Of a stretch of DNA of 64,000 bases, positions 32,505 to 47,673 are shown in pieces; the first letter of the stretch is position 1, and every line of letters starts with the position of its first letter. Location: the NCBI GenBank assembly GCA_024703915.1, contig CP087969.1:1984001-2048000 (forward strand), read 5' to 3'. A program made the translations under genes and the position numbers. Origin of the DNA: Massilia sp. H-1 (GTDB lineage: Bacteria > Pseudomonadota > Gammaproteobacteria > Burkholderiales > Burkholderiaceae_D). The notes under the pieces are model-generated. The model was not told the DNA's origin, ran no database searches, and saw nothing but the letters and a program-made list of their open reading frames with translations.

Positions 32505-35500
32505 ATGCGACTTCGACTCACTCCGCGCGCTTTGCGTCGCGGCGGCTTTTTCCTGTACGCTTGCTTCCCCCCGCGGCGGCTTAAGCACCATCCCCACGGC
32601 GCACGTGTACCACAACCACATGCCGAACTTCTGGCCGTTCTATGGCGTCGATGTGCTGGCCAAGTACAACGCCACCGCGATCGGCGCGCCCATTCGCTAC
32701 CTGTACGACGGCGAAGTGATCAACCTGAAGAACAATCCCCCGCCGGGCTACAGCTACTATCTGCCCGCCTCCATGGGCGGCGGCATCATGCCGCACGACG
32801 ACCTGGTCTCGTACTACACGCCGGATGCCAAGACCGGCGCTTATCAGTACTGGCCGATGCAGGTCGCCAATGAGATGCAGTCGTTCTCCGGCGCCAAAGG
32901 CCAGGTGCACGTGACGATGTCGGGCGCGGTGATCAACAATGTGCAAACGTTGACCACCCTGCAGAACGTGCCGGGCTACAGCAACCCGAACTGGGGCCAG
33001 AGCTGGGCCAATACCTTCCAGCACGCTCAAGACGGCGAATAATTTTCGCACCCTCGACACGATCCACTTCAGCGGCCACCACACGATGGGACCACTGGTC
33101 GGCGCCGATTACTTCCTCAAGGACCTGATCTACCAGAACGTGACGCTCGCCCAGCCCTACTTTTTGGGCAGCAGTTTCGTGTCCTCGAAAGGCTACTTCC
33201 CGACCGAACTGGGATTTTCCGAGCGTCTGATTCCAACGCTGGCCAAGCTCGGCGTGCAGTGGTCGGTACTGGGCAACAACCACTTCTCGCGCACGCTCAA
33301 GGACTATCCTTACACGACCTACGACGCCACCGGCGACACGCTCACGTCGCCGCCAAACCGGGCCGACCTGCGCAACACGTCGACCACGGGCAGCTGGGTG
33401 GCGGCCAGGCATGGCGCACGAACAGCAAGTCATCGTCAATAAATTCCCGTTCGCGTCGACCCCGCACTGGGTGCGCCATGTCGATCCGCAGACCGGCGCG
33501 GTGACGCAGATCGCCGGGGTGCCGGTCAGCCAGAACGGCTCCTGGCTGGAAGGATGGGAAGGCTCGACCACGGTCGACGAGATCGCGCCGTATGCCGCCC
33601 AAGAGCCGCGCCAGTTCTTTGTGGTCGCGCACGACGGCGACAATTCCGGCGGCCGCGCGGGCGCGCTCAGTACCTGGCAGGCTTAGGCCACAACACCACC
33701 TGCACCGGCACCGGCTACTGTCTCGGCATCGACGAGTATCTGCGCCAGACGCCGATCCCGGCCAGCGACGTGCAGCACGTGCAGGACGGTTCGTGGGTGG
33801 ACACCCGCGATTCTTCCTCTGATCCGACCTGGTACCACTGGCGCTTGCCGTTCCTGATCTGGAAAGGCCAGTTCGCCGATTTCAATCGCGTGAACGGATT
33901 GAACCTGGCCCCCAAGACCAATCTGAAAGGGATACAGGAAGGGGCGACCGTCTCGTTCGAATATGGCTGGCACTACCTCGAACGCAATTTCGCGCTTCTG
34001 CAGGCGGCGCTCAATTACGCCAAGACCGCCGAACAAGTCTGGCTCGACGGCCATCCGAATCACTGGAAGCCGACCACCACCCTCGACAACCAGGTCACCC
34101 ATGCGGGCAACCAGCTCAATCCATGGATGATGTCCTATCCGGTCAAGGGCAATCCGGCGGCCGATTATGCAGGCGGCGCCAATCCGGCCGAACTGGCCTG
34201 GTACTTTGTTTTGCTTAGACGATGGATTCCGGCTTCGGCTACTACGACGAGAACAAGGACGACAGCGTCAAGCCGACGCTCGCCTTCAACAACTCGCTGG
34301 CCTTCTCGCGCCCGTACGTGAACGCCAATCTCGCCAGCGACCGCACCGGACCGTCGGCATGGTGGCCGCAGCGCTATCCCTACAATCCGGGCTCGGTCAA
34401 CGGCTCCAAGGCCGAAGGCTGGACGGTGCAGCACTACAGCAATGACTTCACGATCTACACCTATGCCTTCGACGTGTCCGGCATCAGCAGTGCGACCGTG
34501 AAGATCCGGGCCCACACCAGCAACAGCATCAACGGCAATGACGACACCTACAAGGTCTATGACCCGGCCGCAATGGCGGGCAAGTCCGGCTTGTCGGTCA
34601 CGCCGTCGAATGTCGGTGCGTGGACCAGTTATCCGATGCAGGTCCGCGATCTGCAGGCGGACATGAACGGCGTGGCGTGGGCGGCAAGCACGCGCGATAC
34701 GCTGGCCCTGCTGCTTAAGCGCAGGAAAGCGGAGACCTCTACTTTGCCTACGTGTCGGACTACCGCAACCAGCTGCTCGACTACTACATCGAACTGACTG
34801 ACAGCAAAGGCAACGTCACCCGCACCGATATCCAGCAAGTGTTCGTCGGCGCGGGCCGCTACCGTGCCACCACCAACGGCTCGGGCTTCGTGGAAGACAT
34901 CAACGGCACCGTGCCGGGCGTGTATCCCTTCCTTGCGATCGACAGCACAGCGCCGTCGGTGCCGGGCACGATCACGCCGACCGTGCTGACCGACCGTTCG
35001 GTGACGCTGACCTGGCTAGGCGTCCACGGACAACGTGGCCGTCAGCGGCTACCGCATTTTCCACGACGGCGTTCTGGCAGGGACCAGCACCGGCGCCAGC
35101 TACACCGACGCCGGCCTCACCGCATCGACCGCCTACAGCTACGCCGTGGCCGCGTTCGACGCCGCGGGCAACGCGTCGGCGCGCAGCGCACCGCTCACTG
35201 TCACCACGCGCACCCCGATACGGTGGCCCCCGGCGCACCGGGCCAGCCCGTCGCATCGGCGGTTACCTCGAGCACGCTGACGCTGAGCTGGGCCGCGGCC
35301 AGCGACAACTACGGCGTGAGCCAGTACCAGATCCGGCGCGACGGCGTCCAGGTCGGCACCAGCAGCGGCACCACCTTCGGCGACAGCGGCCTGGTTCCTT
35401 CCACCGCCTACAGCTATACCGTCGTGGCGCTGGACAGCGCGGGCAACGTATCGGCAACATCGCCTGCGCGTTCGGTCACGACCCTGGCCGGAAACGTGGC

Positions 35501-36967
35501 GCGCGTGTACTACAAACTGGGCAGCGGCTGGAGCGCGGCCAACATGCACTACGCACCCACCGGCGGCACGTGGACCGCGGTGCCCGGCACACCAATGCCG
35601 TTGGCTTGCACCGGCTGGAGTCTGCTGTCGGTCAATCTTGGCAGCGCCACGGGATTGCAGGCGGCGTTCAACAACGGCGCCTAAGCACGTGGGACAGCAA
35701 CGGCGGCAAGAACTATGCGCTGGGGACCGGGACGTCGATCGTGCAGAACGGCGTGGTTGGCACCGGGCCCAATCCCTGCGACGTGGACGGCATCGCGCCG
35801 TCCGCACCGGCGGGCCTGAGCGGGCAAGCGGTCAGCGCGAACGTGGTGAACCTGTCGTGGACCGCGGCGACCGACAATGTCGGTGTCAGCGGCTACTACG
35901 TGTACCGCAACGACACCCTGCGTGCGACGGTCGCCAGCGGCACCACCCATAGCGACAACAGCGCGGCGCCATCGACCACCTACAGCTACACGGTCAAAGC
36001 CTTCGATGCGAATGCCAACCTCTCGGCCGCCAGCAACGCCGCCAGCGTGACGACGCCGATGGGCGGTCAACAACACGGCGACGGTCTACTACAGGAACAG
36101 CGCCAACTGGGCCGCAGTCAATCTGCACTATGCGCCTGCGGGCGGCAGCTGGACCACGGCACCGGGTGTGCCGATGGCCGCCGCATGCACGGGCTGGATG
36201 GCAAAGACCGTGGCACTCGGTGTGGCAAGCGCGCTGCAGGCGGTATTCAACAATGGCACCGGCACCTGGGATAACCGGGGCGGCGCCAACTACCAGCTCG
36301 GTAGCGGACTGTCGGCCGTCAGCGGCGGCACGGCGTCGCTGTCCGATCCATGCAGCGGTGTCGATGGAACGCCACCGTCGACGCCAAGCGGACTCTCTGC
36401 TTAAGCAGTGTGAGCGGCACCTCGGTCACACTCGCTTGGACGGCGTCGAGCGACAACGTGGGCGTCACTGGCTACAAGATCATGCGCAACGGTGTGCAGG
36501 TCGGCACCAGCACCACGGCCAGTTTCACCGACAGCGCGCTCACCGCAGGCACCGCCTACAGCTACACGGTGCTGGCCTATGACGCGGTGGGCAATCAGTC
36601 GCCGCTCAGCGCCGCGCTGGCGGTTACGACGACCGGCGCCGGATGCCAGATCCGCTTCACGATTGCCAACGCCAACACGGTGACGGGGCAAGCGCTCCGT
36701 GTGGTCGGCAACCAGGCGGCGATCGGCAGCTGGGCTCCTGCGAGCGGATTCGCGCTGACGATTCAGGGCAGCGGCGCCAATGTACCGTGGACCGGCACCG
36801 TGACGCTCCCGCCAGGCACGGCGGTCCAGTACAAATACGTCAAGTGGAATGGCACGGCGGCGACCTGGGAAAGCAATCAGACCAGCACCTCAGGCAACCG
36901 GGAACTGACGACCCCGGCCTCGTGCTCAAGCACGATTGACCGCAACGACGGCAACTTCAAGCCCTGA
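32505..36967 (+). CDS. Modular GH119-type alpha-amylase with FN3, CBM25 and CBM20 modules
   Basis: The start follows TCGGAGAACCACCC. The catalytic part (roughly residues 25-800) resembles GH119, a relative of GH57: 'VYHNHMPNFWPFYG' at the start, 'FPTELGFSERLIPTLAKLGV' with the likely nucleophile Glu, and 'FFVVAHDGDNSGG' with the likely acid Asp. After it come FN3-like repeats ('TDNVAVSGYRIFHDG', 'SYTVVALDSAGNVSA'), two CBM25-like modules ('VYYKLGSGWSAANMHYAP' and 'YYRNSANWAAVNLHYAP'), more FN3, and a C-terminal CBM20 ('LRVVGNQAAIGSW'). Length is about 1,485 residues. Many scars break the frame, including 32579, 33683, 34214, 34713, 35017, 35681 and 36402. It lies 104 bases after isoamylase, probably co-transcribed. 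Confidence 0.85.
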
Positions 36968-36987
36968 GCAGGCGAGTCGCAGACGTG

Positions 36988-37033
36988 AAAAAGCCCCGCA
37001 GGACCTGATGTATCAGGTCGACGGGGGCTTTTT
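36988..37033. terminator. Bidirectional terminator
   Basis: AAAAAGCCCC pairs with GGGGGCTTTTT, with an inner GGACCTGA/TCAGGTC stem. It separates the amylase gene from the converging PEP-CTERM gene and has A- and T-runs for both directions. Confidence 0.9.
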
Positions 37034-37042
37034 AGTCAGTGC

Positions 37043-37829
37043 TTATTTTGCTTTGCGGCGGCGTGCAACTGCCAGACCAGCGATGCCGAGGCCCAGCAGC
37101 GCCATCGAACCTGGTTCTGGAACTTGGGTGTTACCTACCAGCAGGTTTTCGAACATGGTCGCGTTGTTGTAAGCACCGCCCCAGTTTGGCGCGTTGTCCC
37201 ATACGTTCTGATCGGTGATCAGGAAGATGCTGCTTAAGCGCCGATGTTCTGGTAAGCCATCATGACACTTGCGTTGCCCAGGTAGGTCTCTTCACCGAGC
37301 ATCAGTGCAACTGCGCTGCCGGAAACGGTCAGTGGTGCGAATGCTGCGTACTGATAGTTGTTCACGCCGGAGGTCAGCGAGTGTGCCAGGATTTGGCCGT
37401 CGCCAACGCTGGCGTTGCGGAAGCCGCCGTCCAGTACTTCATTGTTGATGCTGATGGTGCTGCCCAGTGCGCTCAGCGCGCCGTTGATGCGGGTGTTTTC
37501 CGCTGGCGAGTAGCTACCGTGCTCACCCATGAAGGCGATGCGGCCGCCTGCTGCCAGGAAGCTTTGCATGGCGATCAGTTCAGCAGGCGTGTAAGCGTCG
37601 GCTGGCTGGGTTGCCCACAGCAGATTAACACCGCTGAGATCGACGGTGTCGAGCGTGCCATGCCGATGAGGCTCGACGAATGACCAGCCAGGCCATTGTA
37701 GAAATTGTTGATAGTGGCCAGATTGAAGCTAATCGTCTCACCCCAGACTTTGACCACGCTTAGCGTTGGCCGTCGCAGCGCAGGCGAACATCGCAGCCAC
37801 GACGAGTGCTTTTTGAACGTTTTTTTCAT
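37043..37829 (-). CDS. PEP-CTERM sorted exported protein
   Basis: A signal peptide begins MKKTFKKALVVAAMFACAA. The mature part contains 'VVKVWGETISFNLATIN', 'MQSFLAAGGRIAFMGEHGSY' and 'SGSAVALMLGEETYLGN', a glutamine-amidotransferase-like pattern. The C-terminus is a classic sorting tag: VPEPGSMALLGLGIAGLAV followed by ARRRKAK. Proteins with this tag are processed by exosortase and are linked to exopolysaccharide or biofilm. Length is about 258 residues. Scars near 37233 and 37757 and small slips near 37580, 37660 and 37795 break the frame. Confidence 0.88.
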
Positions 37830-38072
37830 GATTTTCCTTAGTAGTTGGACAACAAAAACGCAGCCTTTTGTGGAAAGCTTGCTTTATAAACACATAGTGT
37901 GTTGTCAATACTTAGCAATAACCGAGCCAGAAATACATTCTTGTAATTATTGAGAAAAATCAATCACTTACAGGCAATATTGTCGTTATCCTAAATTCAA
38001 TTGTAAGGTTATCCGACATGTTGCAGGTTCCCACGTGATAATTGTCTTTGCAGGTGGAAAAATCTTTGGACG

Positions 38073-38106
38073 AAAAAAACCCCAAGCATTTCTGCTCGGG
38101 GTTTTT
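38073..38106 (-). terminator. Terminator of the rRNA operon
   Basis: On the minus strand AACCCC-GAGCAG-aaa-TGCTT-GGGGTT is followed by a T-run, just beyond the 5S gene. Confidence 0.85.
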
Positions 38107-38117
38107 CTCTTATAACT

Positions 38118-38233
38118 AGCCTGACGATAACCTACTTTCACACTGGTTGCAGCACTATCATCGGCGTAATCTCGTTTCACGGTCCTGTTCGGGATGGGAA
38201 GGGGTGGTACCGAGTTACTATGGTCATCAGGCA
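38118..38233 (-). rRNA. rrf: 5S ribosomal RNA
   Basis: The minus strand gives TGCCTGATGACCATAG at the 5' end, the conserved CCATCCCGAACAGG loop, and GTTATCGTCAGGC at the 3' end, pairing with the 5' end. Length is about 116 bases. Confidence 0.95.
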
Positions 38234-38391
38234 TAACTTGTACAGGTCCGCACAATGGCAGGGCGCAGCTTCCTTTGGAAGCTGCTACCTTGAATCTGGA
38301 AGAAGTATTGTTTTGTATTACTGGTAGCACTCGTATCAACAACAAGCACAACGCGTATTCTTATCATCTACAACTGCTAATGTTATAGGGA

Positions 38392-41268
<2,877 letters not shown>

Positions 41269-41404
41269 TTAGCTCCTGGCGACTAACCAGGAAGCGTTTA
41301 TAGAGATAAGAGTACAGCGTTGTTGCTTTGTTTGTTGATACAAGTTTTACTACCCTGCCAAACCGTTTGCACGGATTGACATAAAACTTTACTTCTTCCA
41401 GATT

Positions 41405-41414
41405 GTTAAAGAAC
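41405..41414 (-). promoter_or_regulatory. boxA antitermination site in the 16S-23S spacer
   Basis: The minus strand reads GTTCTTTAAC, the same as the copy in the leader at 43448. Confidence 0.65.
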
Positions 41415-41484
41415 GAAACAGCATTTAATCTCTAAAAGATCAAATCTAAATCCAGCAACGTCGGCCGACTTACATTTGAACTTT

Positions 41485-41561
41485 TGGTGGAGGATGACGG
41501 GATCAGAACCGACGACCCCCTGCTTGCAAAGCAGGTGCTCTCCCAGCTGAGCTAATCCCCC
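41485..41561 (-). tRNA. tRNA-Ala (TGC anticodon)
   Basis: The minus strand has GGGGGAT / ATCCTCC acceptor arms, D-arm GCTCAGCTGGGAGAGC, anticodon loop TTTGCAA with TGC, and encoded CCA. The T-loop reads GGTTCTGATCCC where GGTTCGATCCC is normal, so one extra base is present near 41505. I suspect a read error. Confidence 0.95.
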
Positions 41562-41573
41562 ATTGGGTGTTAC

Positions 41574-41650
41574 TGGTAGGGCTGGTTGGACTCGAACCAA
41601 CGACCCCCGCGTTATCAACACGGTGCTCTAACCAGCTGAGCTACAGCCCC
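41574..41650 (-). tRNA. tRNA-Ile (GAT anticodon)
   Basis: The minus strand has GGGGCTG / CAGCCCT acceptor arms, anticodon loop TTGATAA with GAT, T-arm GTTGGTTCGAGTCCAAC, and encoded CCA. It lies in the normal 16S-Ile-Ala-23S order. Confidence 0.95.
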
Positions 41651-41728
41651 AAATGCTGTTCTTTATCTTTATTAACAGTCGATAAGAGTGGACGCTTAAT
41701 GAATTGGTTCTATAACCAGGTGCAACTC

Positions 41729-43257
<1,529 letters not shown>

Positions 43258-43447
43258 CAATCTCTGTTTGTCGGACCTTTCGGCCCGAATTCGTCCCATT
43301 GGTCCGAATTCGCTCACTCAAAATACTGACAGGCCACTTCTTGCGAAGCGCCTATATTTCTTTTTGTGAACATTTGATAATTTAAGTATTCAAAGACCGA
43401 GGTCTTTGGCACCTTCATCAAACGCCCACACTTATCGACTGTTAATT

Positions 43448-43457
43448 GTTAAAGAAC
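43448..43457 (-). promoter_or_regulatory. boxA antitermination site in the rRNA leader
   Basis: The minus strand reads GTTCTTTAAC, matching the rRNA boxA core, between the promoters and 16S. Confidence 0.7.
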
Positions 43458-43534
43458 GCGGCTCCCGCCGAGGGTTCGGTACTGCCTTGCTGCCTGGTAC
43501 GAAGCGTTGTGTTCGTAAGCAGCAGAGAGGTGAG

Positions 43535-43563
43535 ATTATGCAGCGTTTCGCGTACTTCGTCAA
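43535..43563 (-). promoter_or_regulatory. rRNA operon promoter, proximal
   Basis: The minus strand reads TTGACG-17 bases-CATAAT, about 280 bases upstream of mature 16S. The stretch between here and 16S holds leader sequence with boxA and no gene. Confidence 0.75.
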
Positions 43564-43620
43564 CCCTCTTTTTACTGCGCTATCTCTTTCAGAAACAGCC
43601 CGCTTTTCAGCGGGAGGCGA

Positions 43621-43649
43621 ACTATAGCAAAGGCACCGCAGCCTGACAA
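43621..43649 (-). promoter_or_regulatory. rRNA operon promoter, distal
   Basis: The minus strand reads TTGTCA-17 bases-TATAGT, a strong -10, about 86 bases upstream of the proximal promoter. Tandem promoters are usual for rRNA operons. Confidence 0.65.
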
Positions 43650-43704
43650 GGGCCGCACGCCAATTAGTTGCTGCGACGAGTTTTTACGATTATTCTCGTT
43701 TGCC

Positions 43705-44142
43705 ATGACAATCAAATACTTCACCCTTGGCCTGTGCCTCGCCTTGCAGGCCTGCGCGCTGACGCCTTACACCGATCCCGTAACCCAACTAACTAAGCAA
43801 GCCGACGCCTGGGACGCGGCCATCATCCGCAAGGACATGGCCGCGGTGGCTACCAACATGGCGCCCGACTACCGCCACATCCGCGACAACGGCGACATCG
43901 CCGACGGCGCGGGCTTCCTCGCCGCGATCGGTTCGCCCAAGCTGGTGATCGATCCCTACCGGGTCGAGGACTTCGATGTGCGGGTGTATGGCGACGTCGC
44001 CCTGCTCACCGGGCGCACCCGCATGACCGGCAGCTACGACGGCAAGCAGTTCAAGTCCCACTACCGCTACACCGATGTGTACGTGCGCCGGGACGGACAA
44101 TGGAAAGTGGCGAGCGTCCAGATCACGCCAGTGCAGGAGTAG
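43705..44142 (+). CDS. Small lipoprotein with SnoaL/DUF4440-like (NTF2 fold) domain
   Basis: This frame of 145 residues is intact. The N-terminus 'TLGLCLALQACAL' has a lipobox-like LQAC, suggesting a lipid-anchored protein. The rest, 'AAIIRKDMAAVATNMAPDYRHIRDNGD' through 'YTDVYVRRDGQWKVASVQIT', matches the DUF4440/NTF2-like pattern in which a pocket binds a small molecule. Substrate and role are unknown. It diverges from the rRNA promoters. Confidence 0.75.
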   Translation: MTIKYFTLGLCLALQACALTPYTDPVTQLTKQADAWDAAIIRKDMAAVATNMAPDYRHIRDNGDIADGAGFLAAIGSPKLVIDPYRVEDFDVRVYGDVALLTGRTRMTGSYDGKQFKSHYRYTDVYVRRDGQWKVASVQITPVQE

Positions 44143-44175
44143 AATGGCCGGTCAGATTCCTATCGAGAGACGATC

Positions 44176-45564
44176 ATGCGGGCGCCGACCAGTGTAGTGA
44201 ATACCTTCCCCTCCGCACGGATCGATTCCCAGTCCGGCGGTCTGGCGGTCGAAGTGTCGTTGATCGCGCAGCTGATGCACGGCTCCGGAAACCACCTGTT
44301 CGCCAGCGTCGCTGCGCGCCAGGAAGCGCATCAGGAGTTCGTCGACGAACTCGATGAACCTTCCGCCAAATTGGGCGGCACCGACTTCGACAAGGGCGAC
44401 CCGACCTCGCTCTACTCGTTCGTGGTCGGTCCGCGCGGACATCCTTTCCATCGTCACGCCGGTCACCGGGTGTTCACCGCCGTCTCCGGCAGCGGCGGCG
44501 CGCAATTGCGCTTTTCCAGCGCCTCGGTCGAGCAGATCGAAGAGGATCCGCACAATTTCATCCGCGCCCTTCAGTTCATCAACATCCCGCCCGACTGCAT
44601 GTTCACGGTACGCTTTGGCGGCGAAACCTGGCACCAGTTCGCGCCGCTGACCGAAAACTCGGTCCATCCCGTGTTCTTCGCCCTGTCCTGCCATACCAAT
44701 GAATTGGGCGGCGCTGCCAGAGGAGCTGCGCCAGAAAGTCATGGCCAACGAGGCGACCATTCCCTCACTGACCACACTGCTGCCGCAAACGGTGCTGGAC
44801 CTGCTGGAACACACGCTGCACCAGACCCGCGTGTCGACCATCGACCTGTCGCTCGATGCGCCGCCCGGCACCATGCAGCGCGCCGTATGCAGCACCGCGC
44901 GCGGGAGCGCGGCGTGGTATTGGGTGCGTGGGGCCGCTGGCGCGGTTCGCGCGGTTACGTGTCGAACCAGGCCAGCCGCAGCCGCGTACTCAATTGAACG
45001 CGGTGCCGGAAGGCTCGCTCCTGCTCAAGCAGTTCGCGAACGAGACCTTCCACCACGAAGACACCTTCGTTCTGACGATGGATCTGGCCGCATTCAGGGA
45101 GTCGAATGCCACTGCCCTGCTGAGCGCAGTGCTCGACGGCTTCATGAACGCCATGCGCTACCAGCGTGGCGCGCCTGATGGCGTTTCGAAACGTGCTGGT
45201 CAAACCAATCGGCCTGCGTACTTCGCCGCTTGGCTGCCCGGTGTCGTCGCTGCTCTCGCCGGACACGAGCAACTTGTTCATGCCTAGCCGCTTTCCGGTG
45301 CTGGACCAGTCGGTGGACGCGCACAACCTCCGCGCACAGGTGATCCTGGGCGCCAACGACAAGCATCTGGTATTCAGGTCGTGCGTGGGCGTGACGATCA
45401 TTGACGGCAGCCGCGTGCAGTTCACGCTGGGCACGCGCGTGCGCTGCAAGAACCTGTTCGGGCGGTTCTACATGGCCGCGATCGACCGCGTGCACCGCGC
45501 ATACGTCACGCCGATGATGCTCAGTACAGCCGTGGGACACGCAAGCGGCAGCCGGCGTGCTTAA
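44176..45564 (+). CDS. Two-part protein: cupin-like N-terminus with DUF2867-like C-terminus
   Basis: The first 180 residues carry spaced His residues in beta-strand context ('GPRGHPFHRHAGHRVFTAVSG', 'RFGGETWHQFAPL') as in cupin-fold proteins. The last 150 residues resemble DUF2867: 'AFRNVLVKPIGLRT', 'LGANDKHLVFRSCVGV', and 'KNLFGRFYMAAIDRVHRAYV'. Slips near 44712, 44895, 45000 and 45160 break the frame, so the single-gene reading depends on repair. The end is uncertain: the TAA at 45562-45564 lies in a scar, and the repaired frame reads on toward the converging gene. Function is not known. Confidence 0.6.
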
Positions 45565-45599
45565 GCAGCAGCCGTCGCGCAGGCGATCTGACCGCAGAC

Positions 45600-46818
45600 T
45601 CAGGGCGCCGTGTACTGCAAGCGCAGCAGCTTGCCGTTGCGGTCATCGGCGATGTACAGGAAGCCGTCCGCGCCCTGCCGCACATCGACCGGCGCACCCG
45701 TGCTGTGCGGCCCGGTGCGCCAGCCTGATACCAGATCGACCATTTTCCCCAGCGGTGCGCCGTCCTTGGCGGGCATGAGCGCGACGATGCGGTGACCGTG
45801 CTGGCGGTAGCCGTGCAGGCCGACGATCAGGCTATGCTGGAACTGCGGCGGGAAGACCTTCCCCGTGTAGAACAGCATGCCCAGCGGCGCCCCGTGGGCC
45901 GGGAGCAGCCATTGTGGCTGCCCGGTAGGTGGCGCAGCGGGTTGCGGCATACTCCGGACTGGCGACATTGCTGTCGTAGCAGTAGGGCCAGCCGTAATGT
46001 GCGCGCCGCGCTCGACGACATTGAGTTCATCGTGCGGCAGTTCATTGTCATTCTTGAGCGTGGGGATGGCGGCATGCAGCGAATCGCGCCCGTTATCGGC
46101 CTGCCACAAGGCGCCGGTGACGGGATGGATCGCCATCGCCACGGAATTGCGCAGGCCGTGCGCGTGCACATCCCACGAGACGACGGTGTAGCCAGTAACC
46201 AGCGCATCACGTATTTGCGCAGCAGCGCCACACCGTCCTTGCCTTCGCCTTCGGCACACAGCGCCCCCGCGACCGGCGCCGCGCCGTTGGCGCCTTCGCA
46301 GTGGTCGCTGGAAGAACCGACACTGACGATCAGATTGCGCTCGCCATCGAACAGCATCGACGTGAGCCCATGCAGGCCGCGCCCCGGCAAAGCTTAAGCA
46401 CGGCCGATTTGCCGCCGATGACGTCAACCGCGCTGCCTTTCGGATCGCGCAGGGCAAAGCGGAAGATCCGGCCCACCTCGCCCACATACACCAGACCGTC
46501 CGGCCCCAGGTGCACTCCGTGCGGACGATTCAGTCCCTTGAACAGGACCGTTTGCACGTACGCGTCGCCGCTGCGCTTGAACAGCGAAACCGCGCCCTGC
46601 CCGGCAACCCAGCCGCCCATTTCCGTGACGACCAGATCGCCGTTTGGCAGCGGCAGCACGCCGCGCGGGAAGTTGAGCTTTTGCGCGATGACGCCGACGC
46701 AAAAGCCGGGCGGGGTGGTGACGTCCAGGCGCGGCAAGCCGCCGCACGCGTCGAGCGCACAGGCGCTGCCGCTGACACCAATCAGGGCCAGCGGCAGAAG
46801 GCGGCCGAACCAGGCCAT
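45600..46818 (-). CDS. Secreted PQQ-type sugar/sorbosone dehydrogenase-like beta-propeller
   Basis: A signal peptide (MAWFGRLLPLALIGVSGSACA) is followed by a six-bladed propeller pattern of the soluble glucose/sorbosone dehydrogenase family: 'FPRGVLPLPNGDLVVTEMGG', 'NRPHGVHLGPDGLVYVGEVG', 'GRGLHGLTSMLFDGERNLIV', 'DVHAHGLRNSVAMAIHPVTG', 'LWQADNGRD' and 'FLYIADDRNGKLLRL'. Length is about 400 residues. A scar near 46393 and slips near 46205, 45990 and 45945 break the frame. It starts 3 bases after the enoyl-CoA hydratase stop. Substrate and PQQ use are inferred from family only. Confidence 0.8.
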
Positions 46819-46820
46819 GC

Positions 46821-47600
46821 TTACAGGCCGTCGAAGTTGGCCGGACGCTTGGCCAGGAACGCCGACATGCCTTCTTTTGCGCTTAAAGCGTGCCGAACGC
46901 CGCGTGGAAGTAGCGGCGCTCGTAGCGTACGCCTTCGGTCAGCGTGGTCTCGAATGCGCGGTTGACGCTGTCCTTGATGGCCATGGCCACGTTGACCGAC
47001 ATCGACGCGATCGTCGTCGCGGCGGCCAGCGCTTCTTCCATGACCTTGTCGGCCGCAACCACGCGCGACACCAGGCCGGTGCGTTCGGCTTCGGCGGCGT
47101 CGATCATGCGGGCCGTCAGCAGCAGGTCCATGGCTTTCGATTTGCCGATCGTGCGCGGCAGGCGCTGGGTGCCGCTTGGCGCCCGGGGTCACGCCGACCT
47201 TGATTTCAGGCTGGCCGAATTTGGCCGTGTCGGCAGCGATCAGGAAGTCGCACATCATGGCCAGTTCACAGCCGCCGCCCAGGCAGAAGCCCTGCACCAC
47301 GCCGATCACGGGTTTGCGCACATTGAGAATGTGTTCCCAGTTGCGGCCGATGTAGTTGCCGCTGTAGGTGACGCCGTAATCGTATTCGGCCATCGCTGCG
47401 ATGTCCGCAGCCGGGGCGAAGGCTTTCTCGCTGCCGGTCAGGATGATGCAGCCGATCGCCTTGTCGGCGTCGAACTTGTACAGGGCGTCGCCCAGTTCAT
47501 TCATCATGTTGTCGTTGAGCGCATTGAGCGCCTTCGGACGGTTCAAGCGGATGACGGCAACGCGGCCGTGGGTTTCGATCAGCAGGTCTGAGTATTCCAT
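46821..47600 (-). CDS. Enoyl-CoA hydratase (crotonase family)
   Basis: It hydrates trans-2-enoyl-CoA in fatty-acid breakdown. Crotonase features are '[19 protein letters not shown]' near residue 20, '[15 protein letters not shown]' (oxyanion hole), '[20 protein letters not shown]' with the first catalytic Glu, and '[16 protein letters not shown]' with the second. Both acids are present, supporting hydratase activity. Length is about 258 residues. A slip near 47178 and a scar near 46884 break the frame. Confidence 0.9.
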   Translation of the reverse strand: MEYSDLLIETHGRVAVIRLNRPKALNALNDNMMNELGDALYKFDADKAIGCIILTGSEKAFAPAADIAAMAEYDYGVTYSGNYIGRNWEHILNVRKPVIGVVQGFCLGGGCELAMMCDFLIAADTAKFGQPEIKVGVTPGAKRHPAPAAHDRQIESHGPAADGPHDRRRRSRTHRPGVARGCGRQGHGRSAGRRDDDRVDVGQRGHGHQGQRQPRIRDHADRRRTLRAPLLPRGVRHALSAKEGMSAFLAKRPANFDGL

Positions 47601-47673
47601 GAGCATCTCTCTATTAGTTAAACAAGCATGACCGCGATTGTAGCGCGCCACATCGGGCGGTCCCAAATTGCCT

